From: Nakamurella leprariae
Lineage (GTDB): Bacteria; Actinomycetota; Actinomycetes; Mycobacteriales; Nakamurellaceae
NCBI RefSeq assembly: GCF_016918035.1
Contig: NZ_JAERWK010000006.1
Location: 118,196 to 182,195 of the forward strand
Direction: 5' to 3'
Length of the DNA stretch: 64,000 nt
The first letter of the stretch is position 1. The number at the start of each line of letters is the position of its first letter. A program made the translations under genes and the position numbers. The notes beneath the pieces were generated by a model, which had not been told where the DNA came from, ran no database searches, and saw only the letters and a program-made list of their open reading frames with translations. This document shows positions 28,326 to 37,396 of the stretch, one piece after another.

Positions 28326-28985
28326 ATGGTCGCGGTCTCGGTGGCGGGGGTCCAGGTGCTGGTCGGCTGGGCCGCGCCCGACCCGGCCGACCTCGACCGC
28401 CTGCCCGCCGGCGACCCGGTGCTGCCCCGACTGCGCCGCCTCGCCCGCCCGGCCGATGCCGCGCGGTCCGCCACGGTGCGCCGGGTGGCCGCCGAGGTAC
28501 TGGCCGTCGCGACCGGGAGCGGTGTGGTCGGGAGCGGTGTGATCGGCCAGCGCTGCGTGCGCTGCGGTGCCGACGACCACGGCCGGCCGGTCGTCGTGGG
28601 CCCGGTGGGCTGGTCCGTCTCCTTGGCCCACGCCGATGCCTGGTGCCTCGCCGCCGTCGCCCCACGCCCGGTCGGGGTCGACGTCGAGAGCGTCGCCGTC
28701 CTGGCTGGTCTGGACCGCTCGGGAGCCCTGCTGTCCATGGCGACCCGGTTCACCGACGCCGACGACCGGGCCCGCTGGGCCGGTGCCCCGACCGAAGAAC
28801 GGGTGGCCGGGATCGGCGCCGCCTGGGTCGCGTTCGAGGCCCGGGCCAAGCTGGACGGGCGGGGCCTGCACCGCCGCCCCGACGAGCACCCGCCGGCTGC
28901 CCCGACGCTGGCCCTCGACGTCGGCGCGGGCGCGTACGCCGCGGTGGCGGTGCTCCCGGACGGGGCCGTTCCCTCGACGTGGTGA
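28326..28985 (+). CDS. 4'-Phosphopantetheinyl transferase, Sfp type
   Basis: A 219-residue protein. The magnesium-binding motif GVDVES lies at residues 117-122 and WVAFEARAK at about 167-175, the two PPTase signatures (the second with Phe in place of the usual Lys). GWSVSLAHADAW precedes them. It would load the phosphopantetheine arm onto the carrier domains of the neighbouring NRPS and EntB. The gene is convergent with the siderophore operon rather than within it. Start at ATG 28326 is chosen because 28263 would overlap phoU; no good RBS decides it. Confidence 0.85.
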   Translation: MVAVSVAGVQVLVGWAAPDPADLDRLPAGDPVLPRLRRLARPADAARSATVRRVAAEVLAVATGSGVVGSGVIGQRCVRCGADDHGRPVVVGPVGWSVSLAHADAWCLAAVAPRPVGVDVESVAVLAGLDRSGALLSMATRFTDADDRARWAGAPTEERVAGIGAAWVAFEARAKLDGRGLHRRPDEHPPAAPTLALDVGAGAYAAVAVLPDGAVPSTW

Positions 28986-29025
28986 GGGCCGGCAGTATCT
29001 CGCGCCGCAACCCGGCGTGCCGCGC

Positions 29026-32000
29026 TCAGTCGACGGCGTGCGCTGCCAGCGCCGCGCGCAGCCAGCCGCCGATGACGGCCAGCGCCGGCGGGCTGATCAG
29101 GTCCTGGTGCGCCCCGGGCAGCTCGTGCCCCCGGATGGTGCCGGTGAGGTGCGGCCGCCAACCGTCGGCGTCCAGCCGGCGTTCGGACCGGGTCCCGGCC
29201 GCGGTGACGAAGAACAGGTCACCGTCGAACACGCCGTGCTCCGACCGTCGGACCAGCCGGGTGTTGGTGAGCACCACCGCCAGCACCGCGTCGAGCACCT
29301 CCTCGGGCAGCACGGCCAGGGCACTGCCGCTCTCGGTCAGGGCCCGGCGGGTCAGCTCCCGGGTCGGCGGGGTGCCGTCCAGCCGCGACTCGGCCCCGGC
29401 GATCCGCAGCACAGCCCGCAGCGCCTCCGCCTCGGTCGGGTCGGGCTGCGACCGCCACTGCACGCTGGGGTACGCATCGAGCATGCCGAGCAGCTCGACG
29501 GTCTCGCCGGCCGTCTGCAGTTGCACGGCCACCTCGTGGGCCAGCATGCCGCCGACCGACCAGCCCAGCAGCCGGTACGGCCCGGACGGTTGGACGGTCC
29601 GCATGCGGGCCAGGGACGTCGCCGCGACATCGGCCAGGGTCAGCGGACCCTGATGACCCACCTCGGGTGCTGGCACTGATGGTCGGAGCCCGCCCTCCCT
29701 CGTCCCTCGCTCGGTCGACTCCTCGGACCCTGATGGTCGGAGCCCGCCCTCCCTCGTCCCTCGCTCGGTCGACTCCTCGGACCCTGATGGTCGGAGCCCG
29801 CCCTCCGTCGTCCCTCGCTCGGTCGACTCCTCGGACCCTGATGGTCGGAGCCCGCCCTCGCTCGTCCCTCGCTCGGTCGGCTCCTCCGTGAGCAGACCGG
29901 GGGCCTGCACACCGATCACCGGTACGCCCGACGGCAGGTGTGGCAGCAGGCCGGCGTAGCACCAGGCCAGGCCGCCGGCCGGGGCGAAGCAGAACAGCGG
30001 CGGCTGGTCGCCGGTCGGCCGCAGCGGCAGCAGCACGTCGAGATCGCGCGCCAGTCCGCCCGCCTCGGACGGGTCCCCGGTCAGCTGGGCGGCCAACCCG
30101 GCGGCCGTCGGGTCGTCGAACAGCGTCCCCAGCGGTGGCCGGACACCGAAGACCTCCTCGAGACGACCCAGCAGCCGCAGCGCCGACAACGAGGTGCCGC
30201 CGAGGGTGAAGAAGTCGTCCTCCGGGGACACCCGATCGGCCGGGAGCGCCACACCGACCTCGGCGAGCACCTCGGCCACGACAGCGCAGACCTGCTGCAG
30301 CACCGGCCCGCTCGGCGCCGTCGCACCGGCGGCCGAAGCGGCAGCCACCGGCGGGGCCGGCAGCGCCCGCCGGTCCAGCTTGCCGCTCGACGACACCGGC
30401 AACGCGGCCACCCGGCCGAGGTGGTCGGGCACCATCCAGTCCGGCAACAGTCGACGGGCCCGGTCCCGCGCCGCCGTCAGCACGCCCTCGGCGGACGCCC
30501 CGTCGGCCACCGTCAGCCACCCGGCCAGCCGCTGCCCGTCGACCACGGTCACCGCCGCGCCGGTCACCCCCGGGATGTCGGCCAGCACCGCCTCGATCTC
30601 GCCCAACTCGATGCGGCGACCGCGGATCTTCACCTGACCGTCCCGCCGTCCGAGGTACTCCAGTGACCCGTCCGGCCACCAGCGGGCGAGATCGCCGGTG
30701 TCGTACCACCGGTCGACGCCCGGACCGCCGGCCACCACGGCGTCGACGTCGACCAGATCGGTGCGGAAGCGCTCCGCGGTCAGCTCGGGCCGGCCGACGT
30801 AGCCGCGGGCGAGCTGCACCCCACCGAGCCACAAGGTGCCCGCCACCCCCACCGGCACCGGTCGCTGCCGGTCGTCCAGCACCACGCAGCGGGTGTTCCA
30901 GATCGGTCGCCCGATGGGCACCCGGAGGTCCTGGTCGGCCGGGTCCAGATCGTGCACGGTGACGTCCACGGCCGCCTCGGTCGGGCCGTACAGGTTGGTC
31001 ACCCGGACCCCGAGCCGCTCGGCGGCCCGCCGGGCCAGCTCGCCCGGCAGCGCCTCGCCCGAGCACACCACCGATCGCAGCGCGCCGCCGGCCGCCACCC
31101 GCGCCACGGCGGCCGGGTCGGCCAGGAACGCGGCCAGCATCGACGGCACGAAGTGAACGATCGAGACCCGCTGCTGCGTCAGGAGTTCCGCCAGTTCCCG
31201 CGGATCCCGGTGGGCCTGCGGCGGGGCGACCACCAGGGTGGCACCGACCTGCAACGGCCAGAAGAACTCCCAGACCGAGACGTCGAACGACGCCGGAGTC
31301 TTCAGCACCGCCCGCTCCCCCGGCTGCAGGCCGAAGTGGTGCTGCATCCAGACCAGCCGGTTGTCGATGGCCGCGTGGGTGATCACCGCGGCCTTGGGGC
31401 GTCCGGTGGAGCCCGAGGTGAAGAGCAGGTAGGCGGCGTCCTCCGGACCAGCGCCGACCGCACCCGGATCGGTTGCCGTCGGCACGGTGTCAGCGAGGTC
31501 GAGGTCCAGGTCGACGGGCAGCACCACCGGCGCCGGGTCGAGCCCCGCGGCCGCGACCGCCTCGACCATCAGCTCCCGCGTCGTGGCGTCGACCAGCAGC
31601 ACCGCGGGGCGGGCGTCCTGCACCATCCCGGTCAGCCGGGCCACCGGCAGGTCCACGTCCAGCGGCAGGTGCGCCCCGCCGGCCCGGTGCACCGCGTGCA
31701 GCGCGATGACCAGCTCGGCGGACCGGGGCAGCGCCACGCCGACCACCGACTCGCGGCCGACGCCGCACGCCCACAACCGCGTGGCCAGATCGCCGACGTC
31801 GCCGTCCATCTCGGCGTACGTCCACCGCCGGTCCGCGTCCACCAGGGCCGCGGCCCCTGGGCTGCGCCGCACCTGCTCGGCGAACGCCCGGTCCAGCGTG
31901 CGGGGGACACGCGGTCGATCGGTGGCGGTGAAGCCGCCGAGCCGGTGCCGTTCCTCGTCCGGCAGCAGGGGCAGGTCGTCCAGGGGCACCGGCGCCTCGG

Positions 32001-33303
32001 CGAGCAGCGCGGCGGTGAACGCGTCCAGCCAGGCGAGCAGTCGCCGGCCGTGCGCGGACACGTCCTCGGCGCGCAGCACGCCGGCGGCACCGTCGAGTTC
32101 CAGCCGCACCGGTCCCCGCCCGACGGTGCCGCGGAAACACACGGTGACCGGATCGACCGGCCCGGCGCTGACGTTGCTCACCACCCCGGTGAGCCCGCCC
32201 AGGCGGAGCCCGCGCTCGAACGGCACCAGGTTCACCTGGGCGCCGAACAGCGGGCTCGTGCCGCCCCGGGCGGCGTCCCGGGCGAGGTCCTCGGCGCGGT
32301 ACCGGCCGTGCCGCCGCAGCACGGGCAGCCGGTCGCGGACCTGCGCGACCAGGTCGACCACCCCGATGCCGGGCGCGGCGGTGACCTCCAGCGGCACCAG
32401 GTTCATGGCCGTGCACACCACGGCGGCGTTCGCCCCGGCCCGGTTGAGCAGCGGCAGCGCCATCCGGTACCGGGAGGCGCCGGTCGTCCGCAACAGCCAG
32501 CCGCCGGTGGCGGCCAGCAGCACGTCGGTCCACCCGCACCCGGTCGCGGTGGCGGCGGCCTGCACGGCCGCGAGGGTGGTCTCCGGCAGTTCCGCGCTCC
32601 AGCGGTGGGCCGGCGCGGTGGTCCTGTCGGCGGCACCGGTGCCCAGCGCGACACCCGTACCGTCGGCGCCGGGATCGCCCGCGGGCCGCAACCCGGACCC
32701 CCAGAAGTCCTGGTCCTGGGCCCGTTCCAGCCCGGTCTGGTACTCCTGGTCCGCCCCGACCACCGCAGCCCAGTCGTCCCACCCGGGCCGGAGGGCGGGC
32801 ACCGGCGCGTCCGCGGCCAGCGCGCCGGCCACCTGCATCACCCGGCGGGCCAGCAGCGCGAACCCGAACCCGTCCAGAGCCAGGTGGTGGGTGAGCTGGA
32901 ACCACCAGTCCCGGTCGTCGGTGACCCGCAGCACGGCCGCCCGCAGCAGCGGCTCGGTGTGAAGGTCGAGGCGCCGGGCCGTGGTCGCCCGCATCCACGC
33001 CCAGGCGGCCGCCTCGGGATCGGGCTCGGACCGCAGGTCGACCTCGGCCACCGCGAGTCGCGGCGGCACGCCCACACACTGTTCCGGTCCGCTCGGTCCC
33101 TCCCGGAAGCGCAGCCGCAGCGCCGGGGTCTGTTCGACCACCAGCCGCAGCGCCCGCTCCAGTACCCCGGTCGGCAGCCGCCCGTCGAACGCCACCACCT
33201 CGGCGGTGTTGTACGCGGCGGTGGTCGGGTCGAGCTGATGGCCCAGCCAGACGGCGCGCTGCGCCGCGGTGAGCGGCCACCAGCGCACGTCGACCGCGGT
33301 CAC
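29026..33303 (-). CDS. Monomodular siderophore NRPS, C-A-T-TE, EntF-like
   Basis: A 1425-residue synthetase starting at GTG 33303, overlapping the entB stop. The condensation domain (1-430) has THHLALDG near residue 140. The adenylation domain (about 470-960) has LLFTSGSTGRPKAA, FDVSVWEFFWPLQVG, VHFVPSMLAAF, CSGEALPG, NLYGPTEAAVDV and YDTGDLARW. Its pocket motifs are near-identical to EntF, so serine is the predicted substrate. The carrier domain has LGGTSLSAL. The thioesterase (about 1090-1425) has GWSVGGM and a late GAHQDL histidine. Between carrier and thioesterase lie about 70 residues of a translated 18-residue repeat. Expected product: a cyclic tri-catechol serine lactone like enterobactin. 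Confidence 0.95.
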   Translation of the reverse strand: MTAVDVRWWPLTAAQRAVWLGHQLDPTTAAYNTAEVVAFDGRLPTGVLERALRLVVEQTPALRLRFREGPSGPEQCVGVPPRLAVAEVDLRSEPDPEAAAWAWMRATTARRLDLHTEPLLRAAVLRVTDDRDWWFQLTHHLALDGFGFALLARRVMQVAGALAADAPVPALRPGWDDWAAVVGADQEYQTGLERAQDQDFWGSGLRPAGDPGADGTGVALGTGAADRTTAPAHRWSAELPETTLAAVQAAATATGCGWTDVLLAATGGWLLRTTGASRYRMALPLLNRAGANAAVVCTAMNLVPLEVTAAPGIGVVDLVAQVRDRLPVLRRHGRYRAEDLARDAARGGTSPLFGAQVNLVPFERGLRLGGLTGVVSNVSAGPVDPVTVCFRGTVGRGPVRLELDGAAGVLRAEDVSAHGRRLLAWLDAFTAALLAEAPVPLDDLPLLPDEERHRLGGFTATDRPRVPRTLDRAFAEQVRRSPGAAALVDADRRWTYAEMDGDVGDLATRLWACGVGRESVVGVALPRSAELVIALHAVHRAGGAHLPLDVDLPVARLTGMVQDARPAVLLVDATTRELMVEAVAAAGLDPAPVVLPVDLDLDLADTVPTATDPGAVGAGPEDAAYLLFTSGSTGRPKAAVITHAAIDNRLVWMQHHFGLQPGERAVLKTPASFDVSVWEFFWPLQVGATLVVAPPQAHRDPRELAELLTQQRVSIVHFVPSMLAAFLADPAAVARVAAGGALRSVVCSGEALPGELARRAAERLGVRVTNLYGPTEAAVDVTVHDLDPADQDLRVPIGRPIWNTRCVVLDDRQRPVPVGVAGTLWLGGVQLARGYVGRPELTAERFRTDLVDVDAVVAGGPGVDRWYDTGDLARWWPDGSLEYLGRRDGQVKIRGRRIELGEIEAVLADIPGVTGAAVTVVDGQRLAGWLTVADGASAEGVLTAARDRARRLLPDWMVPDHLGRVAALPVSSSGKLDRRALPAPPVAAASAAGATAPSGPVLQQVCAVVAEVLAEVGVALPADRVSPEDDFFTLGGTSLSALRLLGRLEEVFGVRPPLGTLFDDPTAAGLAAQLTGDPSEAGGLARDLDVLLPLRPTGDQPPLFCFAPAGGLAWCYAGLLPHLPSGVPVIGVQAPGLLTEEPTERGTSEGGLRPSGSEESTERGTTEGGLRPSGSEESTERGTREGGLRPSGSEESTERGTREGGLRPSVPAPEVGHQGPLTLADVAATSLARMRTVQPSGPYRLLGWSVGGMLAHEVAVQLQTAGETVELLGMLDAYPSVQWRSQPDPTEAEALRAVLRIAGAESRLDGTPPTRELTRRALTESGSALAVLPEEVLDAVLAVVLTNTRLVRRSEHGVFDGDLFFVTAAGTRSERRLDADGWRPHLTGTIRGHELPGAHQDLISPPALAVIGGWLRAALAAHAVD
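29677..29887. repeat. 54-bp tandem repeat, about 3.9 copies, inside the NRPS gene
   Basis: Units start at 29677, 29731, 29785 and 29839 and begin TGATGGTCGGAGCCCGCCCT on the plus strand, with only a few substitutions between copies. The 18-codon unit is read in frame on the minus strand, giving Glu/Arg/Gly/Ser-rich repeats (EESTERGTREGGLRPS) between the carrier and thioesterase domains. Confidence 0.95.
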
Positions 33304-34235
33304 GCCCGGGCGCCGGCCCCGGCCGGACCGGCGGCGGTGCTGGTGCTCGCGCCGGCCTGCTCGGTCGCTGCGACCAGCTCGGCCAGGTCGGCCACTGTGG
33401 GCGCGGTGATGAGGTCCACCATGTCGATCCGGACGCCGAGCTCGTCGATCCGGTCGAGCAGTCCCATGGCCCGCACCGAGTCCAGGCCCAGCTCGAACAG
33501 ATCGACGTCGGTGTCCACCGGCGTGCCCGGCCGGCCCAGCAGCTCGGCCACCAGGCCGCTCACCGTCCCGATCCAGTCGACACCGGTCGCTGCATGGGCA
33601 GTGTCGGCGGCGAGCAGGTCGGCGGTCCTGACCACCACTCCGCACCGCCGGGCCACCCAGTCCAGGGCCAGGCGGTGGTCGTCCCGGTCGAAGTCGGCGA
33701 CGGCATCGGCGACCAGGAAGGGCTGCACGTCGGCCATGAACGCGGCCAGCGCGGTGGCCAGACAGCCGATCGACGCGTACACCCCGGTGATGATCAGCTG
33801 ATCGCGGCCGTGCGCGGCGATCCGCTCCAGCAGATCGGTGCGTTCGGTGGCCGAGTAGCGGTGCTTGGTCATCACCACGGTGCCGTCCGGCAGCGCCTCG
33901 GCGAGCGCACCGTGCAGGGCCACCAGCTCCGGTTCGTCCGGCAGCCCGGGACCCCAGAAGTCGGTGAGCAGGCCCCGGCTGTCGGCGGTCTGCGCACCGG
34001 GCTGGGCCGAGGCCAGCACCGGAACGCCGTGCCGGTGGGCCCAGTCCAGCAACGTGCGGACGTTGCCGAGCACCGTGCGGATGGGGTCGGTGGCCGGGTC
34101 GAACGAGGCCAGGAAGTACTCCTGCAGATCGTGCAGCAGCAGCACCGCGCGGGCCGGGTCCACCTGCCAGCCGACCGCGGGCGCGACGTCGGTGGTCGGC
34201 AGCTGGTACGAGACCGAGGACGGCAGCGTCGGCAT
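33300..34235 (-). CDS. entB: Isochorismatase with aryl carrier domain
   Basis: A 311-residue bifunctional protein. The N-terminal isochorismatase (1-205) hydrolyses isochorismate to 2,3-dihydro-2,3-dihydroxybenzoate and shows LLLHDLQEYF, VMTKHRYSATERTDL and ITGVYASIGCLATA. The C-terminal aryl carrier (about 215-290) has LFELGLDSVRAMGLLDRI with the phosphopantetheine serine. It presents DHB to the NRPS condensation domain. It lies 72 bases after entE and is coupled to the NRPS gene. A short Ala/Thr tail of unknown role follows the carrier. Confidence 0.95.
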   Translation of the reverse strand: MPTLPSSVSYQLPTTDVAPAVGWQVDPARAVLLLHDLQEYFLASFDPATDPIRTVLGNVRTLLDWAHRHGVPVLASAQPGAQTADSRGLLTDFWGPGLPDEPELVALHGALAEALPDGTVVMTKHRYSATERTDLLERIAAHGRDQLIITGVYASIGCLATALAAFMADVQPFLVADAVADFDRDDHRLALDWVARRCGVVVRTADLLAADTAHAATGVDWIGTVSGLVAELLGRPGTPVDTDVDLFELGLDSVRAMGLLDRIDELGVRIDMVDLITAPTVADLAELVAATEQAGASTSTAAGPAGAGARA

Positions 34236-34307
34236 CGAGCACTCCTGGGCGCGAGGGGCGGATGTGGGGCTGATCTGGGGCGGGAGGCGGTCGGGTCGGG
34301 GGCTGGT

Positions 34308-36122
34308 TCAGGGCGCCGGCGCCGCGTCGGCGGCCAGGCGCTGCCGCAGCTCGCGCCGGGACACCTTGCCGACCCCGGTGCCGGGGAACTCGGCGACCAG
34401 CACGATGACGTCGGGGATCTTGTAGGTGGCCAGCCCTCGGCCGCGCAGGAACGCCCGCAGCTCACGCTCCACCGCCGTGCGATCGGCGGCACGGTCGGCG
34501 GATCCGTCGGGATCGACCAGCAGCGGGCCGGCCAGCGGCCCGTCCGGTTCGGGCCGGACGAAGGCGCAGCTGCGTTCACCCAGGAACTGATCTGGCACCC
34601 CGACCACGGCGGCGTCGAGCACGCCGGGGTGCGCGACCAGGTGGTTCTCGATCTCGTCGCTGGCGATCTTGTCGCCGCCCCGGTTGATCTGGTCCTTGAC
34701 CCGGCCGACCACGGTGAGGTGCCCGGACGGCCGGCGCACCACCAGGTCTCCAGTGCGGTAGAAGCCGTCCGCGGTGAAAGCGGTGGCGTTGTGGTCGGCC
34801 GCCTCGTAGTAGCCGCGGATGGTGTACGGACCACGGGTGAGCAGCTCACCGGCCTCGCCGTCCGGCAGGTCGCGGCCGTCCGCGTCGACCACGCGCACCT
34901 CGTCGGCCGGGCTGATCGGCCGACCCTGAGTATCGACCACGGTGTCGAAGTCGTCCTCGGGACGGGTGTAGTTGACCAGACCCTCGGCCATGCCGAACAC
35001 CTGCTGCAGCCGGCAGCCCAGCTCGGACTCCACCCGCCGGGCCGCCTCGGCCACCAGCTTCGCCCCGCCCACCTGCAGCAGCCGCAGGCTGGACAGATCC
35101 GGCCGGGGCCGGCCGGGCCGCGCGGGCCGGCCGACGCTGGACAACCAGAGCAGCGCCAGCGGCGGCACCAGCGCAGCCACGGTCACCCGCTCGGCCTCGA
35201 TGAGCGGCAAGCACGTGGTGGGCGCGGGATCCGACGCCAGCACCACCGTCCCACCCGCGTGGACCACACCCAGGATGCCGGGCGAGCTCATCGGGAAGTT
35301 GTGGGCTGCAGGCAACGCCACCAGCATCACGTCGTCCGGCGTCAGCTCACAGATGCGGGCGCTCTCCCGCACCGAGTACAGGTAGTCCTGCGGCGTGCGC
35401 GGGATGAGCTTGGGGGTTCCGGTGGTCCCGCCCGACAACTGCAGGAACGCCACCTCGTCCGGTGCGCTCGGCGTCGCGACCGGGGCCGGACCCACGGATC
35501 CGGCCAGCCAGGCGGCGAGATCGTGGGTGGGCACGAGGTTCTCCGGCGCCACGACCGGCTCGCGGGGGGCCGGGCCGGCCACCACCGCCGGCGCGGCCAG
35601 CAACACCAGCACCGGCGGGCGGGCCGACCGCGCGGCCACCCGCTGGGCCAGCGCCGCGTGGTCGTACCCGGCGATCCGGTCCGCGGTGACCAGCGCGGCG
35701 GCATCGGCCACCGTGCAGAAGTGCAGCAGTTCGCTGTCCCGGTGCGCGGGCAACGCGAACACCGGCAGCGCCCCGATCCGCCAGCAGCTGAAGAGCACGG
35801 CGACGTACGCCGCGACGTTGGGCAGCTGCACCACCACCCGGTCACCGCGGCGGACGCCCACGCCGTGCAGACCGGCCGCGACCCGTTCGGTCGCGAGTTC
35901 GAGATCTCGGTAGCTCCAACGCGTCTCGGTGTCGATCACGGCTGTCCGGTCAGCGAACCGCTGCACCGCCGCGTCCAGCAGGCCGGGGAAAGTCTGGTCG
36001 GTCCAGTACCCGGCATCGCGGTAGCGGGCAGCGACGTCTCCCGGCACCGGCACCCAGGCGCCCAGCGGGCGGCGGGAGCTCGTCGCGGCACCGTCGGCGC
36101 TCGGAACCCGTCGGGCGGTCAC
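34308..36122 (-). CDS. entE: 2,3-Dihydroxybenzoate-AMP ligase
   Basis: A 604-residue stand-alone adenylation enzyme that activates DHB and loads it on EntB. GTG 36122 overlaps the entC stop. Motifs: [17 protein letters not shown] (P-loop), [14 protein letters not shown] with the His-Asn aryl-pocket residues typical of DHB ligases, [21 protein letters not shown], and [18 protein letters not shown] with the C-terminal lysine in [10 protein letters not shown]. It is about 60 residues longer than EntE, mainly in loops rich in Ala/Pro/Arg. Confidence 0.95.
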   Translation of the reverse strand: MTARRVPSADGAATSSRRPLGAWVPVPGDVAARYRDAGYWTDQTFPGLLDAAVQRFADRTAVIDTETRWSYRDLELATERVAAGLHGVGVRRGDRVVVQLPNVAAYVAVLFSCWRIGALPVFALPAHRDSELLHFCTVADAAALVTADRIAGYDHAALAQRVAARSARPPVLVLLAAPAVVAGPAPREPVVAPENLVPTHDLAAWLAGSVGPAPVATPSAPDEVAFLQLSGGTTGTPKLIPRTPQDYLYSVRESARICELTPDDVMLVALPAAHNFPMSSPGILGVVHAGGTVVLASDPAPTTCLPLIEAERVTVAALVPPLALLWLSSVGRPARPGRPRPDLSSLRLLQVGGAKLVAEAARRVESELGCRLQQVFGMAEGLVNYTRPEDDFDTVVDTQGRPISPADEVRVVDADGRDLPDGEAGELLTRGPYTIRGYYEAADHNATAFTADGFYRTGDLVVRRPSGHLTVVGRVKDQINRGGDKIASDEIENHLVAHPGVLDAAVVGVPDQFLGERSCAFVRPEPDGPLAGPLLVDPDGSADRAADRTAVERELRAFLRGRGLATYKIPDVIVLVAEFPGTGVGKVSRRELRQRLAADAAPAP

Positions 36123-37396
36123 CGGAGTTCACCGCCGGGCAGGGCCAGCGCGGCCAGCACGGCCCGCACCTTGGCCGTCGTCTCGTGCAGCTCCGCCTCC
36201 GGCTCGGAGGCGGCGACGATGCCCGCCCCCGCCTGCACCCGCACCCGGGCACCGTCCAACAGGGCTCCGCGAATGGTCACCGCCCACTCCCCGTCACCGG
36301 AGCCGTCGGTCCAGCCGACCGTGCCGCCGTACAGCCCACGGCCGTCCGGTTCCAGCTGCCCGATCAGCGCGGCCGCCGCCGCTGCCGGTCGGCCGCCCAG
36401 CGCCGGGGTCGGCGCGAGCGCGGCGGCCAGGTGGAGACTGGTCACGGACGGGTCCCGCAGCTCGCCGCGGATGTGACTGCCCAGGTGCCACATGCCCGGC
36501 GCCGCCACGAGTTCCGGCTCGGACGGCACGGTCAGCCGCCGGCACCACGGCGCCAGGGTGTCGGCGATCGCCTCCACCACCACGGCGTGCTCGCGGTGGT
36601 CCTTGGCCGACGCCCGGAGCCGCGCCGCCTGATCGGCATCGGCCGCACCGCCGGGGCGCGGCGTCGACCCGGCCAACGGGAACGACGTCACGGCCAGGCC
36701 GCGCCGGCGGACCAGCAGCTCCGGCGTCGCGCCCACCAGGACCGGACCGGCCGGGGTGCGCAGTTGGTAGCGCCAGGTGCGACCGGGCGTGGCCGCCGCC
36801 GCCGCCAGCACCGCGTCCGGATCCACGGCGCTCGAGTACTCCAGCAGCAGCGCCCGGGACAGCACCACCTTGCGCGCCTGCCCGGGTCCGGCCGGGCCGT
36901 CGGCGATCCAGTCCAGGGCCCTGCGCACCGCGTCGCGGTAGCCGACCGGATCCGGTCGGGACTCGACGCCGAGCAGCACCGGCGCGGGCTCCCTCGGCGC
37001 CGGCAGCACCGGCAGGGCCGGTCGCTCGTCGACCGGCCCGTGCACCAGGACCGCGGCGGCGTCCCGTTCGAACGGCAACGCACCGCCGACCATCGTGTCC
37101 GGATGGGCGGCCAGCACGGCGGCCACCCGGTCGGCCAGCCCGGCGCGGGTGCCGTCCAGCCAGCGACCCCCGGTCACCGACCGCCACACGAGGGCGTCCG
37201 ATCCGCCCCCGGGGCGCTGGTCGACCGGATCCCCGGGCAATGACGATCCGCCGCCGAACCGGAACGCCGGTGCGGGCGGCCGGGCCGCGACGCCTCGCTC
37301 GGAGCCCGCGCTCGCCCGTGCCTCGCTCACGCGACTCCCCGGCGCCATCTGATCGGAGCCCGCGCTCGCTCGTCCCTCGCTCACGCGACTCCTCAC
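36119..37396 (-). CDS. entC: Isochorismate synthase
   Basis: A 425-residue chorismate-binding enzyme making isochorismate. The catalytic half shows KVVLSRALLLEY, GATPELLVRR, FPLAGSTPR, SAKDHREHAVVVEAI, HLGSHIRGEL, LAPTPALGGRP and GLYGGTVGW. The GTG at 37396 overlaps the entA stop as GTGA, but the first roughly 35 codons are two copies of the dispersed GC-rich repeat (37299-37393). The native N-terminus therefore seems to have been replaced or extended by the repeat; an internal start is possible. Confidence 0.93.
   Translation of the reverse strand: MRSRVSEGRASAGSDQMAPGSRVSEARASAGSERGVAARPPAPAFRFGGGSSLPGDPVDQRPGGGSDALVWRSVTGGRWLDGTRAGLADRVAAVLAAHPDTMVGGALPFERDAAAVLVHGPVDERPALPVLPAPREPAPVLLGVESRPDPVGYRDAVRRALDWIADGPAGPGQARKVVLSRALLLEYSSAVDPDAVLAAAAATPGRTWRYQLRTPAGPVLVGATPELLVRRRGLAVTSFPLAGSTPRPGGAADADQAARLRASAKDHREHAVVVEAIADTLAPWCRRLTVPSEPELVAAPGMWHLGSHIRGELRDPSVTSLHLAAALAPTPALGGRPAAAAAALIGQLEPDGRGLYGGTVGWTDGSGDGEWAVTIRGALLDGARVRVQAGAGIVAASEPEAELHETTAKVRAVLAALALPGGELR
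37299..37393. repeat. Two copies of the dispersed GC-rich repeat at the start of entC
   Basis: Copies at 37299-37338 and 37349-37393. On the plus strand they read GGAGCCCGCGCTCG, then CTCGTCCCTCGCTC in the second copy (a variant in the first), and ACGCGACTCC. They are translated in the entC frame as SRVSEGRASAGSD and SRVSEARASAGSE. Confidence 0.85.

Noticed and set aside
29677..29887. Tandem repeats taken as a CRISPR array
   Set aside because: Units are contiguous 54-mers with no unique spacers, lie in frame inside an NRPS gene, and no cas genes are near.
30952..33801. Long plus-strand open frame opposite the NRPS
   Set aside because: Composition is Arg/Gly/Pro/Gln-rich without motifs; the minus-strand NRPS domains explain the region.
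33304..34242. Extension of the NRPS frame upstream over entB
   Set aside because: The extra ~310 codons are out of frame with entB and lack motifs; the GTG at 33303 overlaps the entB stop and starts a normal condensation domain.
33594..36476. Long plus-strand open frame opposite entB-entE
   Set aside because: Same shadow effect; catalytic motifs of EntB and EntE are on the minus strand.
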